Positions 45,246 through 53,899 are shown, numbered from the stretch's first letter. The stretch: DNA of 64,000 nucleotides from Gracilibacillus halotolerans (GCF_014206945.1 NZ_JACHON010000012.1:19290-83289), one strand, 5' to 3'. Translations and numbers: made by a program. Notes: generated by a model from the sequence alone, not told the origin.

Positions 45246-45794
45246 TTATCCTTGATACTTATTAATTAAACCTACAAACGTATCAACAAATCCTTGCAAG
45301 AATTGGACTGTATCGTCACTCTTGAATTTGCCGTTATCGTCTAATAAATCTTGTGAATTAGCTAGATACACCTCTGGTTGCTGAACAACTGGCATATTCA
45401 AAAAGGTTAATGATTGACGTAAATGATGGTTTGCTCCAAAGCCGCTTAAATTACTGATAGATTGGCTGATGATAGCTGCTGGCTTGCCATCCCACACGCT
45501 CTCACCATAAGGTCTAGAACCAACATCTAAAGCATTTTTTAAAACTCCAGGAACGGAGCGGTTATATTCTGGTGTTACGAATAAAATTGCATCTGCACCT
45601 TTTACAGTATTACGAAATGTCGTATATTCTGCTGGTGAGTCTGCATCATACTCTTCGTTATATAACGGAAGATTTCCGATTTCAATAAACTCTGTTTCAT
45701 ATCCTTCTGGGAATAGAGAAGCTACATTATGAGCAATTTTTTTAGAATAAGATTCTTTTCTTAAACTACCTACAACAATACCAACTTTAGTCAT
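45246..45794 (-). CDS. NADPH-dependent FMN reductase / azoreductase-like
   Basis: A 182-residue flavodoxin-fold reductase of the ChrR/YieF type. Phosphate-binding loop GSLRKESYSKKIA at residues 9-21; flavin contact TPEYNRSVPGVLKNALDVGS. Members reduce quinones, chromate, azo dyes or free flavin. Single gene with strong terminator. Distinct from the reductase at 24835. Confidence 0.88.
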   Translation of the reverse strand: MTKVGIVVGSLRKESYSKKIAHNVASLFPEGYETEFIEIGNLPLYNEEYDADSPAEYTTFRNTVKGADAILFVTPEYNRSVPGVLKNALDVGSRPYGESVWDGKPAAIISQSISNLSGFGANHHLRQSLTFLNMPVVQQPEVYLANSQDLLDDNGKFKSDDTVQFLQGFVDTFVGLINKYQG

Positions 45795-45896
45795 TCTTCA
45801 TCATCATCCCTTTCATTATTTTCCTTCTTTTTCATTATTCCTAATTGTCAGGAAATTATTACTACACCTTTAGTATACTAAAGAGTACTTTAACTT

Positions 45897-46775
45897 TCAG
45901 ACTTTAGGATTTGTACTCTGTATTAAGGACTTATAGATGTCTTGTGTATATTTAGTGATTGCATCATCATAATTTGGATAGGGATATCCTAGCTGGTCTG
46001 AAACAGATATTGAATACTTTCGAAAAAGTTTATAGCACGTAAATAACGACTCCCACACATCTTTATAATCACTCAATGAAAAAGTAGAAAGTAAACTTAC
46101 CCAATCATCCTTTGGTAAATACTTTTCAATATATTTATAATTTTTCCCAAGACTAAATGTAAAACCCCGCTCTATTCCAATTTGCCATGACATCATTCTT
46201 AACAAATTCGGTCTAACTATCTCATTAAGGTGATCTAGTGCAAATAAGATTTCTTTTCTAGCTAATCCTTTCACCACATATGTAGAAACCCACCAAAACT
46301 CATTACAACAATCATCAAATTTCCTATCGCTAGGCTTTTGAATCCAATATTTTTGATCTATTGGTATCACTTTTTCTTTAATCCTATTATCCTTATCAAG
46401 CAATATCTCTACTAGACCATCACTCTCTCTAAAATAATCTTCTACTTCATTCAATGGTATAAGTGTTAAATCGATTCGATTTCCATCTGAAAATAGCATC
46501 AAATAAGAAAACCAATTTCCTAACTCTGGTGGGAACAGCTCCATATCTTCGGGTTTTTGCATAAAGATGCGTTCTCCAAAGACATCTAACCAGTGATCGT
46601 TCTCTTTAAAGGAGTCCATCTCTGTCACAAAAAAGGAAATATCATAATCTTGGAACAGGTCTTTTGGTACGTTTTTGTTGGTTCGTGAGCCTTCTAATGT
46701 AACTAAACGAACTCGTTTATCATTCTCAGCAAATTGCATCATCATATCCATCATTTCATCTTCTGTTCTCAACAT
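45897..46775 (-). CDS. aadK: Aminoglycoside 6-adenylyltransferase
   Basis: A 292-residue nucleotidyltransferase strongly resembling B. subtilis AadK, which adenylylates streptomycin at position 6. Conserved stretches include VRLVTLEGSRTN (nucleotide-binding), FQDYDISFFVT (catalytic acidic residues), QKPEDMELFPPELGNWFSY, NRIDLTLIPL and FDDCCNEFWWVSTYVVKGLA. No insertion sequence or cassette flanks it, so it looks like a chromosomal gene of the lineage, not a recent import. Whether it gives measurable resistance is unknown. Confidence 0.9.
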   Translation of the reverse strand: MLRTEDEMMDMMMQFAENDKRVRLVTLEGSRTNKNVPKDLFQDYDISFFVTEMDSFKENDHWLDVFGERIFMQKPEDMELFPPELGNWFSYLMLFSDGNRIDLTLIPLNEVEDYFRESDGLVEILLDKDNRIKEKVIPIDQKYWIQKPSDRKFDDCCNEFWWVSTYVVKGLARKEILFALDHLNEIVRPNLLRMMSWQIGIERGFTFSLGKNYKYIEKYLPKDDWVSLLSTFSLSDYKDVWESLFTCYKLFRKYSISVSDQLGYPYPNYDDAITKYTQDIYKSLIQSTNPKV

Positions 46776-46806
46776 TCCTCACCCCTGTTATAGAAGATTT
46801 ATACAA

Positions 46807-47175
46807 TTATTTCTCATTGAGTTTTATAGCTGCTTGAATCAATGGAATAAGAACCTCGGTTTTAATCTCTTCTTGCTTCTTAATCCGAATATGACGCATC
46901 GTTTTACCAGATCCTTGTAGTAGCTTGTTCTTATCTAAAACTTCAAGTTCATTACCTTTATGAAAACCAACATTCAGATGTTTTTTACTAGCTTGAAGAT
47001 AACATACTAGTCCTTTATACGAATAGTTAGGCATAGACCATTTATACTCTTCTTTAAGTTCTGGAAAATTCTCAAGAATTAGTTCTCGTACAGAATTCGT
47101 AATAGATTGAATATCATCCGGCAAACGTTCGATGTACTGACTCACTTCGTTATTTTTTCTAACGTCATTCTCCAT
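46807..47175 (-). CDS. DUF1801 (YdhG-like) protein
   Basis: A 122-residue protein of the DUF1801/YdhG fold (IQSITNSVRELILENFPELK, KWSMPNYSYKGLVCYLQAS, HLNVGFHKG). Structures of relatives show an iron-sulfur-frataxin-like or heat-shock-like fold with no agreed activity. Start ATG after GGAAGGAGC. It sits 31 bases upstream of aadK on the same strand and could be co-transcribed with it. Confidence 0.82.
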   Translation of the reverse strand: MENDVRKNNEVSQYIERLPDDIQSITNSVRELILENFPELKEEYKWSMPNYSYKGLVCYLQASKKHLNVGFHKGNELEVLDKNKLLQGSGKTMRHIRIKKQEEIKTEVLIPLIQAAIKLNEK

Positions 47176-47463
47176 ACTATAGCTCCTTCCATATCTCTTG
47201 GTTTAGTTTCATAAAAAGTCTGGCATAACGCTTTAACCGGTCATTAATCAGCATCTCTTATCCTTCAATCCACCTTGTCATCTTTTCATATTCCTAGGAT
47301 AATAAGGCGCTATCATATGTTTTGCTTCAGTATACATAACTACTTTGGAGATATAAATTATTGGTATTTTTATTATATAGTATCAGATTGAATTGTCCTA
47401 CTTCGTATAAGTGTCATAACCTACTTTTTAAATTCAAAGAGTTATTAGAAAACTAGCAAAATA
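47176..47463. other. Gap with no recognised element
   Basis: Between the DUF1801 gene and the terminator of the organosulfur operon nothing could be assigned, other than the probable promoter region of the DUF1801/aadK genes, for which no clear -35/-10 pair was found. Confidence 0.5.
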
Positions 47464-47498
47464 AAAAATGCCCTAACGTTATCTCTAACAAAGGACAT
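47464..47498 (-). terminator. Terminator of the organosulfur operon
   Basis: Imperfect stem TGTCCTTTGTTAG / CGTTAGGGCA followed on the minus strand by six T, 20 bases after the last gene. A similar sequence follows the first binding-protein copy (about 48520-48555), as expected from tandem duplication. Confidence 0.7.
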
Positions 47499-47518
47499 AA
47501 TAGATAATAGATATGAAA

Positions 47519-48316
47519 TTAATGCCATACGATTTCGATTGGATGTTTCTCTATCGTAATATTTTTAGTGTCCTCTGACTCAAATGCTTCAGCAATTATT
47601 TGAATAACCTCTTCATCCTTGTTGTCTTCCCTCGCAGCTAAAACCATTATAAATTCTTCATGGTAATCTCCCAAGATTAGTGCATCTTCCAATACAAATC
47701 CTGCTTGAATAATGGTGCGAGTAGCCAAATAACTTAAATCAGAATCCTCTATCATATTAGGAATCATATTAAAATCCACCTCGACCAGATTCAAACCCTT
47801 TTTGTTTTCAATAATATCACTTTGTGATCCTTGGAATCCCACTCCTTCCTTTAATTTAATTAGTCCTCCTTGCTGAAGCACATGTAGAGCGTGTCCATTA
47901 TTTACCGGATCACTCGGGATTATGACCGTTGCTCCTTCAGGTAATTCCTCCAGTGTTTTGTATTTTGAAGAAAAATAACCTTGATTATTAAAATAAGTGT
48001 CAGCTATTGGAACAAGATTCCAACCATTCGTCTCATTAGCATTCTGTAAAAATTGTCTAGTTTGATAAAAATTTAAGTCAATTTCTGCATTGGCCAATGC
48101 TTGATTGAAAATATTCCAATCACTCATATAGACAATTTCTAAATCAATTCCCTCGTCTTCTACTTTTTTCTTAACATGCTCAACAATTGTTTCATACAAT
48201 TCTGAATCCTGTATTGCTATGGTTACTGTTCTATTCTTACTCGTATTACCCTCTGCACTTCCACAAGCAGCTAATATGATAATCATTAAGATGAGTAAGC
48301 TAACTATTTTTTTCAT
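47519..48316 (-). CDS. MetQ/NLPA-like substrate-binding lipoprotein, second copy
   Basis: A 265-residue lipoprotein (signal MKKIVSLLILMIIILAAC, Cys18) of the NLPA family, same length as and about three-quarters identical by eye to the protein at 48558, without gaps. Shared blocks are IVYMSDWNIFNQALAN, IDLNFYQTRQFL, DPVNNGHAL and LIKLKEGVGFQGSQ. It is the last gene of the S-box operon. Sequence change is concentrated near the C-terminal third, which may alter ligand range. Confidence 0.88.
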   Translation of the reverse strand: MKKIVSLLILMIIILAACGSAEGNTSKNRTVTIAIQDSELYETIVEHVKKKVEDEGIDLEIVYMSDWNIFNQALANAEIDLNFYQTRQFLQNANETNGWNLVPIADTYFNNQGYFSSKYKTLEELPEGATVIIPSDPVNNGHALHVLQQGGLIKLKEGVGFQGSQSDIIENKKGLNLVEVDFNMIPNMIEDSDLSYLATRTIIQAGFVLEDALILGDYHEEFIMVLAAREDNKDEEVIQIIAEAFESEDTKNITIEKHPIEIVWH

Positions 48317-48384
48317 TCTCTATGCTACCTCCAAAATCTAATATTCGCTTAATGATGAATCTTGGATTAAATAGCTATGCTCTA

Positions 48385-48449
48385 TATGGGAGAGGGCTGC
48401 TCTTTATCTCGCAACTACGTGTCGTTTATTAGCTGACATCCCCATATAA
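48385..48449 (-). pseudogene. Remnant of monooxygenase 3' end between the two metQ-like copies
   Basis: The minus-strand DNA here aligns with the last ~65 bases of the monooxygenase gene at 49389 (for example TTATATGGGGA versus TTATTTGGAGA, CGACACGTAGTTGCGAGATA versus CGACATGCAGCTACAAAATA) and stands at about the same distance from a metQ-like start. It contains stops. This marks a tandem duplication of the block monooxygenase-end plus metQ, followed by decay. Confidence 0.72.
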
Positions 48450-48557
48450 AGTTACTTATGTTGATCCAACACAATCCGCAATACTTTAAGTTTTTATTTC
48501 TTTTTTCTAGACAGAAATTAAAGTATGCCCTACGTTTCGTAAGACATACTTAATATG

Positions 48558-49355
48558 TCATGGCCAAGTGATTTCGATTGGATATTTTTCTCTCATTAAC
48601 TTCTTTGTATCTTCAGATTCAAAAGCTTCAGCAACTTTTTGTATAATCTCGTCATCTTTGTTGTCTTCTCTTGCAGCCAATATCATAATAAATTCCTCAT
48701 GGTGTCCTCCTAAGACTAGTGCATCATCAAGAGTAAACCCAGCTTGAACAATATAGTACCCTGACAAAAAGCTTAAATCTGAATCTTCGATCATGTTGGG
48801 TATCATTTGAAAATCTACTTCCACTAGATTTAGATTCTTTTTGTTCTCAATAATATCTCGTTGCGATCCTTGAAACCCTACTCCTTCTTTTAATTTAATT
48901 AACCCTCCTTCTTGTAGTACATATAAAGCATGCCCATTATTTACTGGATCTGTTGGTATCGTAACAGTTGCTCCATCAGGTAATTCTTCTAATGTTTTAT
49001 ACTTAGTAGAAAAATAACCTCTATTATTATCATAAGTCGCTGCTATTGGAACAAGGTCCCATCCATTTACTTCATTAGCATTCTTTAAAAATTGTCTCGT
49101 TTGGTAAAAGTTTAAATCAATTTCCTTATTAGCCAATGCTTGATTAAAAATATTCCAATCACTCATATAAACAATATCAAGTTCCACACCTTCTTTTTCT
49201 ACCTTTTCCTGTACATGTTTAATAATCGTGTTATATAGTTCTGAGTCTGTGATAGCAATTTTCACTGTTTTATCTCCACTCGAACTACTTTCTGAAGTTC
49301 CACATCCTGCTAAAATAACTATTATTAAAATGAGTAAAGTTACTAGTTTTTTCAT
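48558..49355 (-). CDS. MetQ/NLPA-like substrate-binding lipoprotein, first copy
   Basis: A 265-residue NLPA-family lipoprotein (signal MKKLVTLLILIIVILAGC, Cys18). It should bind the sulfur compound carried by the ABC permease and ATPase encoded upstream. It differs clearly from the true MetQ at 31841, with insertions such as TRQFLKNANEVNGWDLVPIA. Start ATG after GGGAGGCAAG, 33 bases after the monooxygenase. Ligand unknown; methionine, its oxides, or another thioether are all possible. Confidence 0.88.
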   Translation of the reverse strand: MKKLVTLLILIIVILAGCGTSESSSSGDKTVKIAITDSELYNTIIKHVQEKVEKEGVELDIVYMSDWNIFNQALANKEIDLNFYQTRQFLKNANEVNGWDLVPIAATYDNNRGYFSTKYKTLEELPDGATVTIPTDPVNNGHALYVLQEGGLIKLKEGVGFQGSQRDIIENKKNLNLVEVDFQMIPNMIEDSDLSFLSGYYIVQAGFTLDDALVLGGHHEEFIMILAAREDNKDDEIIQKVAEAFESEDTKKLMREKYPIEITWP

Positions 49356-49388
49356 CCTTCTACTTGCCTCCCAAATCTCATTCTCTAT

Positions 49389-50759
49389 TTATGCCTTAAC
49401 CGAAGAGAAAGCTCCTCTATATTTTGTAGCTGCATGTCGATCATTTAGACGACTTTCTCCAAATAAGCGATCACGTAAAGTACCAGGTGTATCACTTAGC
49501 TCGCGTGCTAGGCCTCGTTTACGAAGCTCTGGAAGTACAAGCTCAATAAATTCCTCATACGTCCCTGGAATCGTGGCATTTATAACATTTATTCCATCCA
49601 CTCCTGCTTCACTCCATTTGGTCAATTCATCAGCAATCTTTTCAGGCGTCCCGCTAATTCTAGTAATTTTACTTTGAAATCTTGCTAGATCAGCGACAGT
49701 TGGCGTTCTTCCAGGAGTACTTTGACGTACCCATTCTGCTATACTCCGAACACTTTCAGTTTGAACCTCTTCCAATGGTGTATCTAATGGTAAATATCCT
49801 AAATCCTTCCCAAAGCTGTTTGATATATGCGCCACCATCATGTCCAAATCTATTTTACTGTCTAACTCTGCATCCTTTCGTTGTGCCTCTTCCTCTGTTT
49901 CACCCACAACAAAAGATAATCCTTGGAAAAACTTTATATCGTCAGGATTTCTTCCTTTTTCCACTGCTAATTGCCGAGTATCATGAATAACTTTACGAGC
50001 TGACTCTGGGTCAGGCGCAATAATAAATACTGCCTCTGCATTCCGTGATGCAAAATCACGCCCAGCAGTAGAGGAGCCTGCTTGGAAAAGGACTGGTGTG
50101 CGCTGTGGACTTGGAGAAACAAGATGTGGTCCTTCTACTTTATAACGCTTGCTCTCGTGATGAATCTTATGGACTTTAGATGGGTCAGCATACACTCCAC
50201 TTTCTCGATCTTTTAATAGTGCACCCTCATCCCATGAACCTTCCCATAATTTATATAAGACATCTACATATTCATCTGCCCAAGCATATCTATCATCGTG
50301 AGCTACCATTTTTTCATAACCGAAATTTCGATACGCATTATCTTGACCACTTGTCACGATATTCCATGCAATTCGCCCTTTCGTGATGTGATCGAGTGTA
50401 GATATACGTCGAGCAAAATTAAATGGCGGTTCTTGTAGTGGGGCTGCTGTAATCGCAAATCCGAGGTTTTTCGTATTCACAGCAAGTGCGGAAATAAGAA
50501 CCATTGGATCGTTACTTGGAATTTGCAGACCATTTTCCGCATGGTATTCCCATCCACCCTTATGGTCAGCATATAGACCAACAACATCTGCAAAAAATAG
50601 AACATCAAATCCTCCCTTATCCAATTTCTTAGCTAAATCCACCCAAAGATTTACATCATTAAAATCTATTTGATGTCCTTCCTCATCTCTCCATAAACCA
50701 TGGAGAATATGTGAAGCTGTATTCATTACAAACGCTGAAAAAGAAAGTGCTTTTGTCAT
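49389..50759 (-). CDS. FMNH2-dependent monooxygenase, NtaA/SnaA/DszA family
   Basis: A 456-residue luciferase-like monooxygenase of the NtaA/SnaA/SoxA(DszA) group. Typical blocks are AFVMNTASHILHGLWRDEEG, NDPMVLISALAVNTKNLGFA, RISTLDHITKGRIAWNIVTS and QAGSSTAGRDFASRNAEAVF. Relatives cleave sulfones (DszA), NTA/EDTA (NtaA) or, in B. subtilis, S-(2-succino)cysteine derivatives (CmoJ/YtnJ). The operon context (SAM riboswitch, MetNIQ-like transporter, SfnB-like flavoprotein) points to C-S bond cleavage. No dedicated flavin reductase lies in this operon. Confidence 0.9.
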   Translation of the reverse strand: MTKALSFSAFVMNTASHILHGLWRDEEGHQIDFNDVNLWVDLAKKLDKGGFDVLFFADVVGLYADHKGGWEYHAENGLQIPSNDPMVLISALAVNTKNLGFAITAAPLQEPPFNFARRISTLDHITKGRIAWNIVTSGQDNAYRNFGYEKMVAHDDRYAWADEYVDVLYKLWEGSWDEGALLKDRESGVYADPSKVHKIHHESKRYKVEGPHLVSPSPQRTPVLFQAGSSTAGRDFASRNAEAVFIIAPDPESARKVIHDTRQLAVEKGRNPDDIKFFQGLSFVVGETEEEAQRKDAELDSKIDLDMMVAHISNSFGKDLGYLPLDTPLEEVQTESVRSIAEWVRQSTPGRTPTVADLARFQSKITRISGTPEKIADELTKWSEAGVDGINVINATIPGTYEEFIELVLPELRKRGLARELSDTPGTLRDRLFGESRLNDRHAATKYRGAFSSVKA

Positions 50760-50801
50760 TACATTTCGACTCCTTCGTATTTTAATTTTTTCTAGCTAGA
50801 T

Positions 50802-51467
50802 TTATATTCTCTTATCTAATCGTTTTACAATGAGATTCCCGACAGATTGTATAACCTGGACAATAACAATAATTAGAACAATCGTTATCATCATAATTTC
50901 TGTATCATATCGGTTATAGCCATATCGAATGGCAAAGTCTCCTATACCTCCACCCCCTACTATTCCTACAATTGTGGAGTAGGAAATAAAGCTAACCGTA
51001 AGGATTGTAATATTGTTAGCAAAGCCAGCTCTTGCCTCTGAATATAAAATCTTCCAAACTAATTGAAACCGATTCGCACCCATTGATTCTGCAGCCTCAA
51101 TCACACCACGATTCACTTCTAATAATGTTGACTCTATTAGTCTAGCGAAATATGGAATACAACTAATTGTCATCGGCACAATCGCAGCTGTTGTTCCAAT
51201 TGCAGTGCCAACAATTAATCTCGTAAATGGAATAATCGCAATCGTTAAAAGCAAAAAGGGAATCGAACGAAAAATGTTAACAAATACATTTAAAACAGCG
51301 TTGGTGGCAGGCATCTTTAATAGAGAGCCAGGCCGTGTTATATACAGTAAGGTTCCAACAAGGGTTCCTAAAATAACCCCTATCGTAACCGACACTGCCA
51401 CCATGTAAAATGTTTGCCACAATGCTAGTTGCATTTCTGGTAATATTGGTGAAATTCTATCCCACAT
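50802..51467 (-). CDS. MetI-like ABC transporter permease
   Basis: A 221-residue permease with five membrane helices and the coupling loop EAAESMGANRFQLVWKILYS. Start taken at ATG 51467 (AGGAGGG 11 bases upstream); a GTG at 51479 is directly against that SD. It overlaps the ATPase gene by 11 bases. Paralogous to MetI at 31147. Confidence 0.88.
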   Translation of the reverse strand: MWDRISPILPEMQLALWQTFYMVAVSVTIGVILGTLVGTLLYITRPGSLLKMPATNAVLNVFVNIFRSIPFLLLTIAIIPFTRLIVGTAIGTTAAIVPMTISCIPYFARLIESTLLEVNRGVIEAAESMGANRFQLVWKILYSEARAGFANNITILTVSFISYSTIVGIVGGGGIGDFAIRYGYNRYDTEIMMITIVLIIVIVQVIQSVGNLIVKRLDKRI

Positions 51468-52245
51468 AGACAAACTCACCCTCCTCTTTCGGTTCCTCGC
51501 TCACGCTATTCGATTCATTGAATAGAATTTTAGAAATTGCTGATTTTGGTTCGATCTTTGGAATCTCTTCTAATGGGAAGCTCTCGACCACTTTTCCATG
51601 CTCCATCACTGCAACTTTATTGCAAATTCTTGTAACCACATTCATTTCATGCGTTACGATGACAATGGTAATTCCCAATTCTTCTCTGATTCTTTTTAGG
51701 TAATCTAGTATGATTTCTTTCGTCTGAGGATCAACAGCTGATGTTGGCTCATCGCATAGAAGCACCTTTGGTTGTGTCGTAATCGCTCTAGCAATCGCAA
51801 CTCGCTGTTTTTGGCCACCACTAAGCTTGGCAGGATATTCTTTCGCTTTTTCGAGTAAGTCTACTGTTTCCAAGCATTCTAATACCCTTGCTTTTCTCTC
51901 CTTTCTACTCACACCAGCTAATTCTAATGGCAATGCTACATTGTCAAAAACCGTTCGATTCGTTAATAAATTAAAGTGTTGAAATATCATACCAATTGTT
52001 TTACGTTTTTTTAGCAACTCTTTACGGGACAATGACAGTATATTCTCCCCATCCACCGTGATAGCTCCGGAATCAGGGCGTTCTAATAAATTGATCATCC
52101 GCATTAAAGTAGATTTCCCTGCACCACTAAAGCCAATAATGCCGAATATATCACCTTCCTCTATATTTAAACTAACGGAAGAGACTGCATTAAATTCGCC
52201 ATCGGCTGTCTGAAACTTCTTACTAACATCGTTTATATTTATCAT
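51457..52245 (-). CDS. MetN-like ATPase lacking the NIL domain
   Basis: A 262-residue ABC ATPase: Walker A GFSGAGKST, signature LSGGQKQRVAIARA, Walker B LLCDEPTSAVDPQT, H-loop VTHE. It is highly similar to MetN in its first ~240 residues but ends in a short acidic tail (SNSVSEEPKEEGEF) where MetN has its ~90-residue NIL/ACT-like regulatory domain. Known MetN uses that domain for trans-inhibition by cytoplasmic methionine, so this transporter should not be shut off that way. RBS GGAGGTG before the ATG. Confidence 0.9.
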   Translation of the reverse strand: MININDVSKKFQTADGEFNAVSSVSLNIEEGDIFGIIGFSGAGKSTLMRMINLLERPDSGAITVDGENILSLSRKELLKKRKTIGMIFQHFNLLTNRTVFDNVALPLELAGVSRKERKARVLECLETVDLLEKAKEYPAKLSGGQKQRVAIARAITTQPKVLLCDEPTSAVDPQTKEIILDYLKRIREELGITIVIVTHEMNVVTRICNKVAVMEHGKVVESFPLEEIPKIEPKSAISKILFNESNSVSEEPKEEGEFVYVG

Positions 52246-52268
52246 TCGTTCAACACCTCCAGTAAAAT

Positions 52269-52325
52269 TAAAAAAGAGACAATATTTCTCAAGCTAATTT
52301 TCCTAACTTGAAATAAATTGTCTCT
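52269..52325 (-). terminator. Strong terminator between sfnB-like gene and ABC ATPase gene
   Basis: On the minus strand AGAGACAAT pairs with ATTGTCTCT, continued by an inner TATTTCAAG/CTTGAGAAAT helix, and six T follow. It lies inside the presumed operon, 24 bases before the ATPase start. Either partial readthrough or an unrecognised antitermination control is implied. Confidence 0.83.
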
Positions 52326-52394
52326 GGTTATCCAGTCAACATATATTTAGTTATCACAAGGTCTACACACATACCCAAACTTCCTTTCTTTTTG

Positions 52395-53570
52395 TTAAAA
52401 GTATGGTGTCGGTAATCTTTCACCATTAATAAAGTAGTTACCTATGGCTCTTGCTTTATACAAGGTTGGATTATGGGAAGCTAGTGTACGTATATTGCGC
52501 CAATGGCGATCTAGGTTAGCAGATTGCTTCGTTGCAGATGCGCCTCCTACTTCGAATAGCAATGTTGCTGCCTTAAAGGCTAATTCTTCTATAGCAACTT
52601 TTGCTTGAGAACCTTTTAATGCTGCCGTATGCTCTTTAGTAGGATCCGTTTTATCTAGAGAAGCCTCATCCAAACTCCTTGCAGCATCCAATACCATAGC
52701 TTCTGCTGCAAACGAAAAGCTTGATAGTTGACCTACCACTTGTTGAAGCTGCACATCCTTCTTCAAATCCTCTGTATTACCATGTGAAAAACTTCTTTTT
52801 CTTGTATGAATTAACTGAATGGCATCGGTAACTACATTTTTTAGAATCCCTGCAATAATTGCTTGTAAATATAGATGTGGTAAAGGTGCATACGTATTTT
52901 CTTGTTGAATAAAAATTTCATCAGCATCTACAGATACATGATCAAAAATGGTTGTTCCACTTCCTGTCAATTGTTGACCAATCCCATCCCAATCATCGAG
53001 TACTTTTACTCCTTCTCTTGTAACTGGGATAACTACGTTTACGTCATCGTCATCCAACATCGCTGTTACGAATGTATAATCCGCATAGTACGTTCCTGTA
53101 GTAAAATATTTTTCTCCGTATAAGATATACTGTTCACCTTCTTTCCGCAGCGTTGTATCATATTGCCTATCTCCTGCTTTGTGTTTTGAATTTTCTGTGT
53201 ATGCATTACCTATAATTGCACCATTTTGAATTTCTTTTAACAGTCGTTCACGAAGTCGTGTAGGTGGAGCCTCCAACAAACTATGAACGGTCATGAAATG
53301 TGCGCGTAATATATGAGCGACATCGGGATCAGCTTCTGCTATTTTAATTACAGCTGTAAATAGTTCCTCTAATGATGCTCCTTTTCCCTGCTTTCCACTA
53401 GGTATTTGAATGGAAGGTATTTGATATTCTTTTAATAGTTGAATTGCCTTATAAGGATGTTGTCGACGTTCCTTCGTACTTCGTTCTTGAAAATCTGCTT
53501 TAATGTCATTTAGTAGCTGATCGAAATCCTCAGAAGAAATAGTTCGATTAACTTCTAATCTTGTAGCCAT
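52395..53570 (-). CDS. SfnB/DszC-like acyl-CoA-dehydrogenase-fold flavin monooxygenase
   Basis: A 391-residue flavoprotein of the acyl-CoA dehydrogenase fold, in the branch of SfnB and DszC that uses FMNH2 and O2 to oxidise sulfur compounds or amines. N-terminal helical domain about 1-110 (PSIQIPSGKQGKGASLEELF), beta domain about 115-220 (GNAYTENSKHKAG, GEKYFTTGTYYADYTFVTAM), C-terminal helices with LLFEVGGASATKQSANLDRH. The acyl-CoA dehydrogenase catalytic Glu is not seen. Start at ATG 53570 after GGAGTGTGG. First gene behind an S-box riboswitch. Confidence 0.87.
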   Translation of the reverse strand: MATRLEVNRTISSEDFDQLLNDIKADFQERSTKERRQHPYKAIQLLKEYQIPSIQIPSGKQGKGASLEELFTAVIKIAEADPDVAHILRAHFMTVHSLLEAPPTRLRERLLKEIQNGAIIGNAYTENSKHKAGDRQYDTTLRKEGEQYILYGEKYFTTGTYYADYTFVTAMLDDDDVNVVIPVTREGVKVLDDWDGIGQQLTGSGTTIFDHVSVDADEIFIQQENTYAPLPHLYLQAIIAGILKNVVTDAIQLIHTRKRSFSHGNTEDLKKDVQLQQVVGQLSSFSFAAEAMVLDAARSLDEASLDKTDPTKEHTAALKGSQAKVAIEELAFKAATLLFEVGGASATKQSANLDRHWRNIRTLASHNPTLYKARAIGNYFINGERLPTPYF

Positions 53571-53644
53571 GTCACCACACTCCATTTCGATTATTTTGTG
53601 ATTTCTTGATTAACTATTGGAAACTCGCTACCTGCACCTCCCCA

Positions 53645-53697
53645 CAAAAATAAAAAGACAGCCTTCGCCATATTAATAATGGAGAAAAGCTGCCTTT
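53645..53697 (-). terminator. Second terminator-like hairpin in the sfnB leader
   Basis: Stem AAAGGCAGC/GCTGTCTTT with inner TCTCCAT/ATGGCGA pairing and TTTTATTTTT after it on the minus strand. It lies downstream of the S-box terminator and still 70 bases before the gene. Confidence 0.72.
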
Positions 53698-53740
53698 AGT
53701 CGTCTAATCAGCAAGCAATAACTATAGAATTATTTAAAAT

Positions 53741-53770
53741 ATAAAAACCTCTTCTCAAAATAAGAAGAGG
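53741..53770 (-). terminator. S-box expression-platform terminator
   Basis: Perfect stem CCTCTTCT/AGAAGAGG then five T on the minus strand; its first arm can instead pair with AAGAAGAG at the aptamer's 3' edge to form an antiterminator. Confidence 0.9.
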
Positions 53771-53796
53771 CTGAATGCACATAATCACTAATCTCT

Positions 53797-53899
53797 TCTT
53801 ATCTATCAAGCTTGCAAGCTTGCAGGATTTAGCACAGTACCCATATAGGTCTGTTGCCGAAGCTTCAAAGGGCCAGTCCCTCCACTTCTCTTGATAAGA
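53797..53899 (-). promoter_or_regulatory. SAM-I (S-box) riboswitch upstream of the organosulfur operon
   Basis: On the minus strand: TCTTATCAAGAGAAGTGGAG, GGACTGGCCC, CTTCGGCAACAG, GTGCTAAATCC and the closing GATAAGA that pairs with the first TCTTATC (P1). All conserved S-box blocks are present. Confidence 0.94.

Noticed and set aside
45897..46775. Mobile antibiotic-resistance cassette suggested by aadK
   Set aside because: No transposase, integron or inverted repeats flank it, and it most resembles the chromosomal AadK of Bacillus.
47240..47300. Short minus-strand open end resembling the C-terminus of a gene (EYEKMTRWIEG)
   Set aside because: Only eleven codons between stops; too short to support a gene or remnant.
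52320..52360. TTGACT-like -35 on the minus strand before the ABC ATPase gene
   Set aside because: The hexamer 17 bases downstream (TTATTT) is a poor -10, and transcripts would begin inside the terminator stem.
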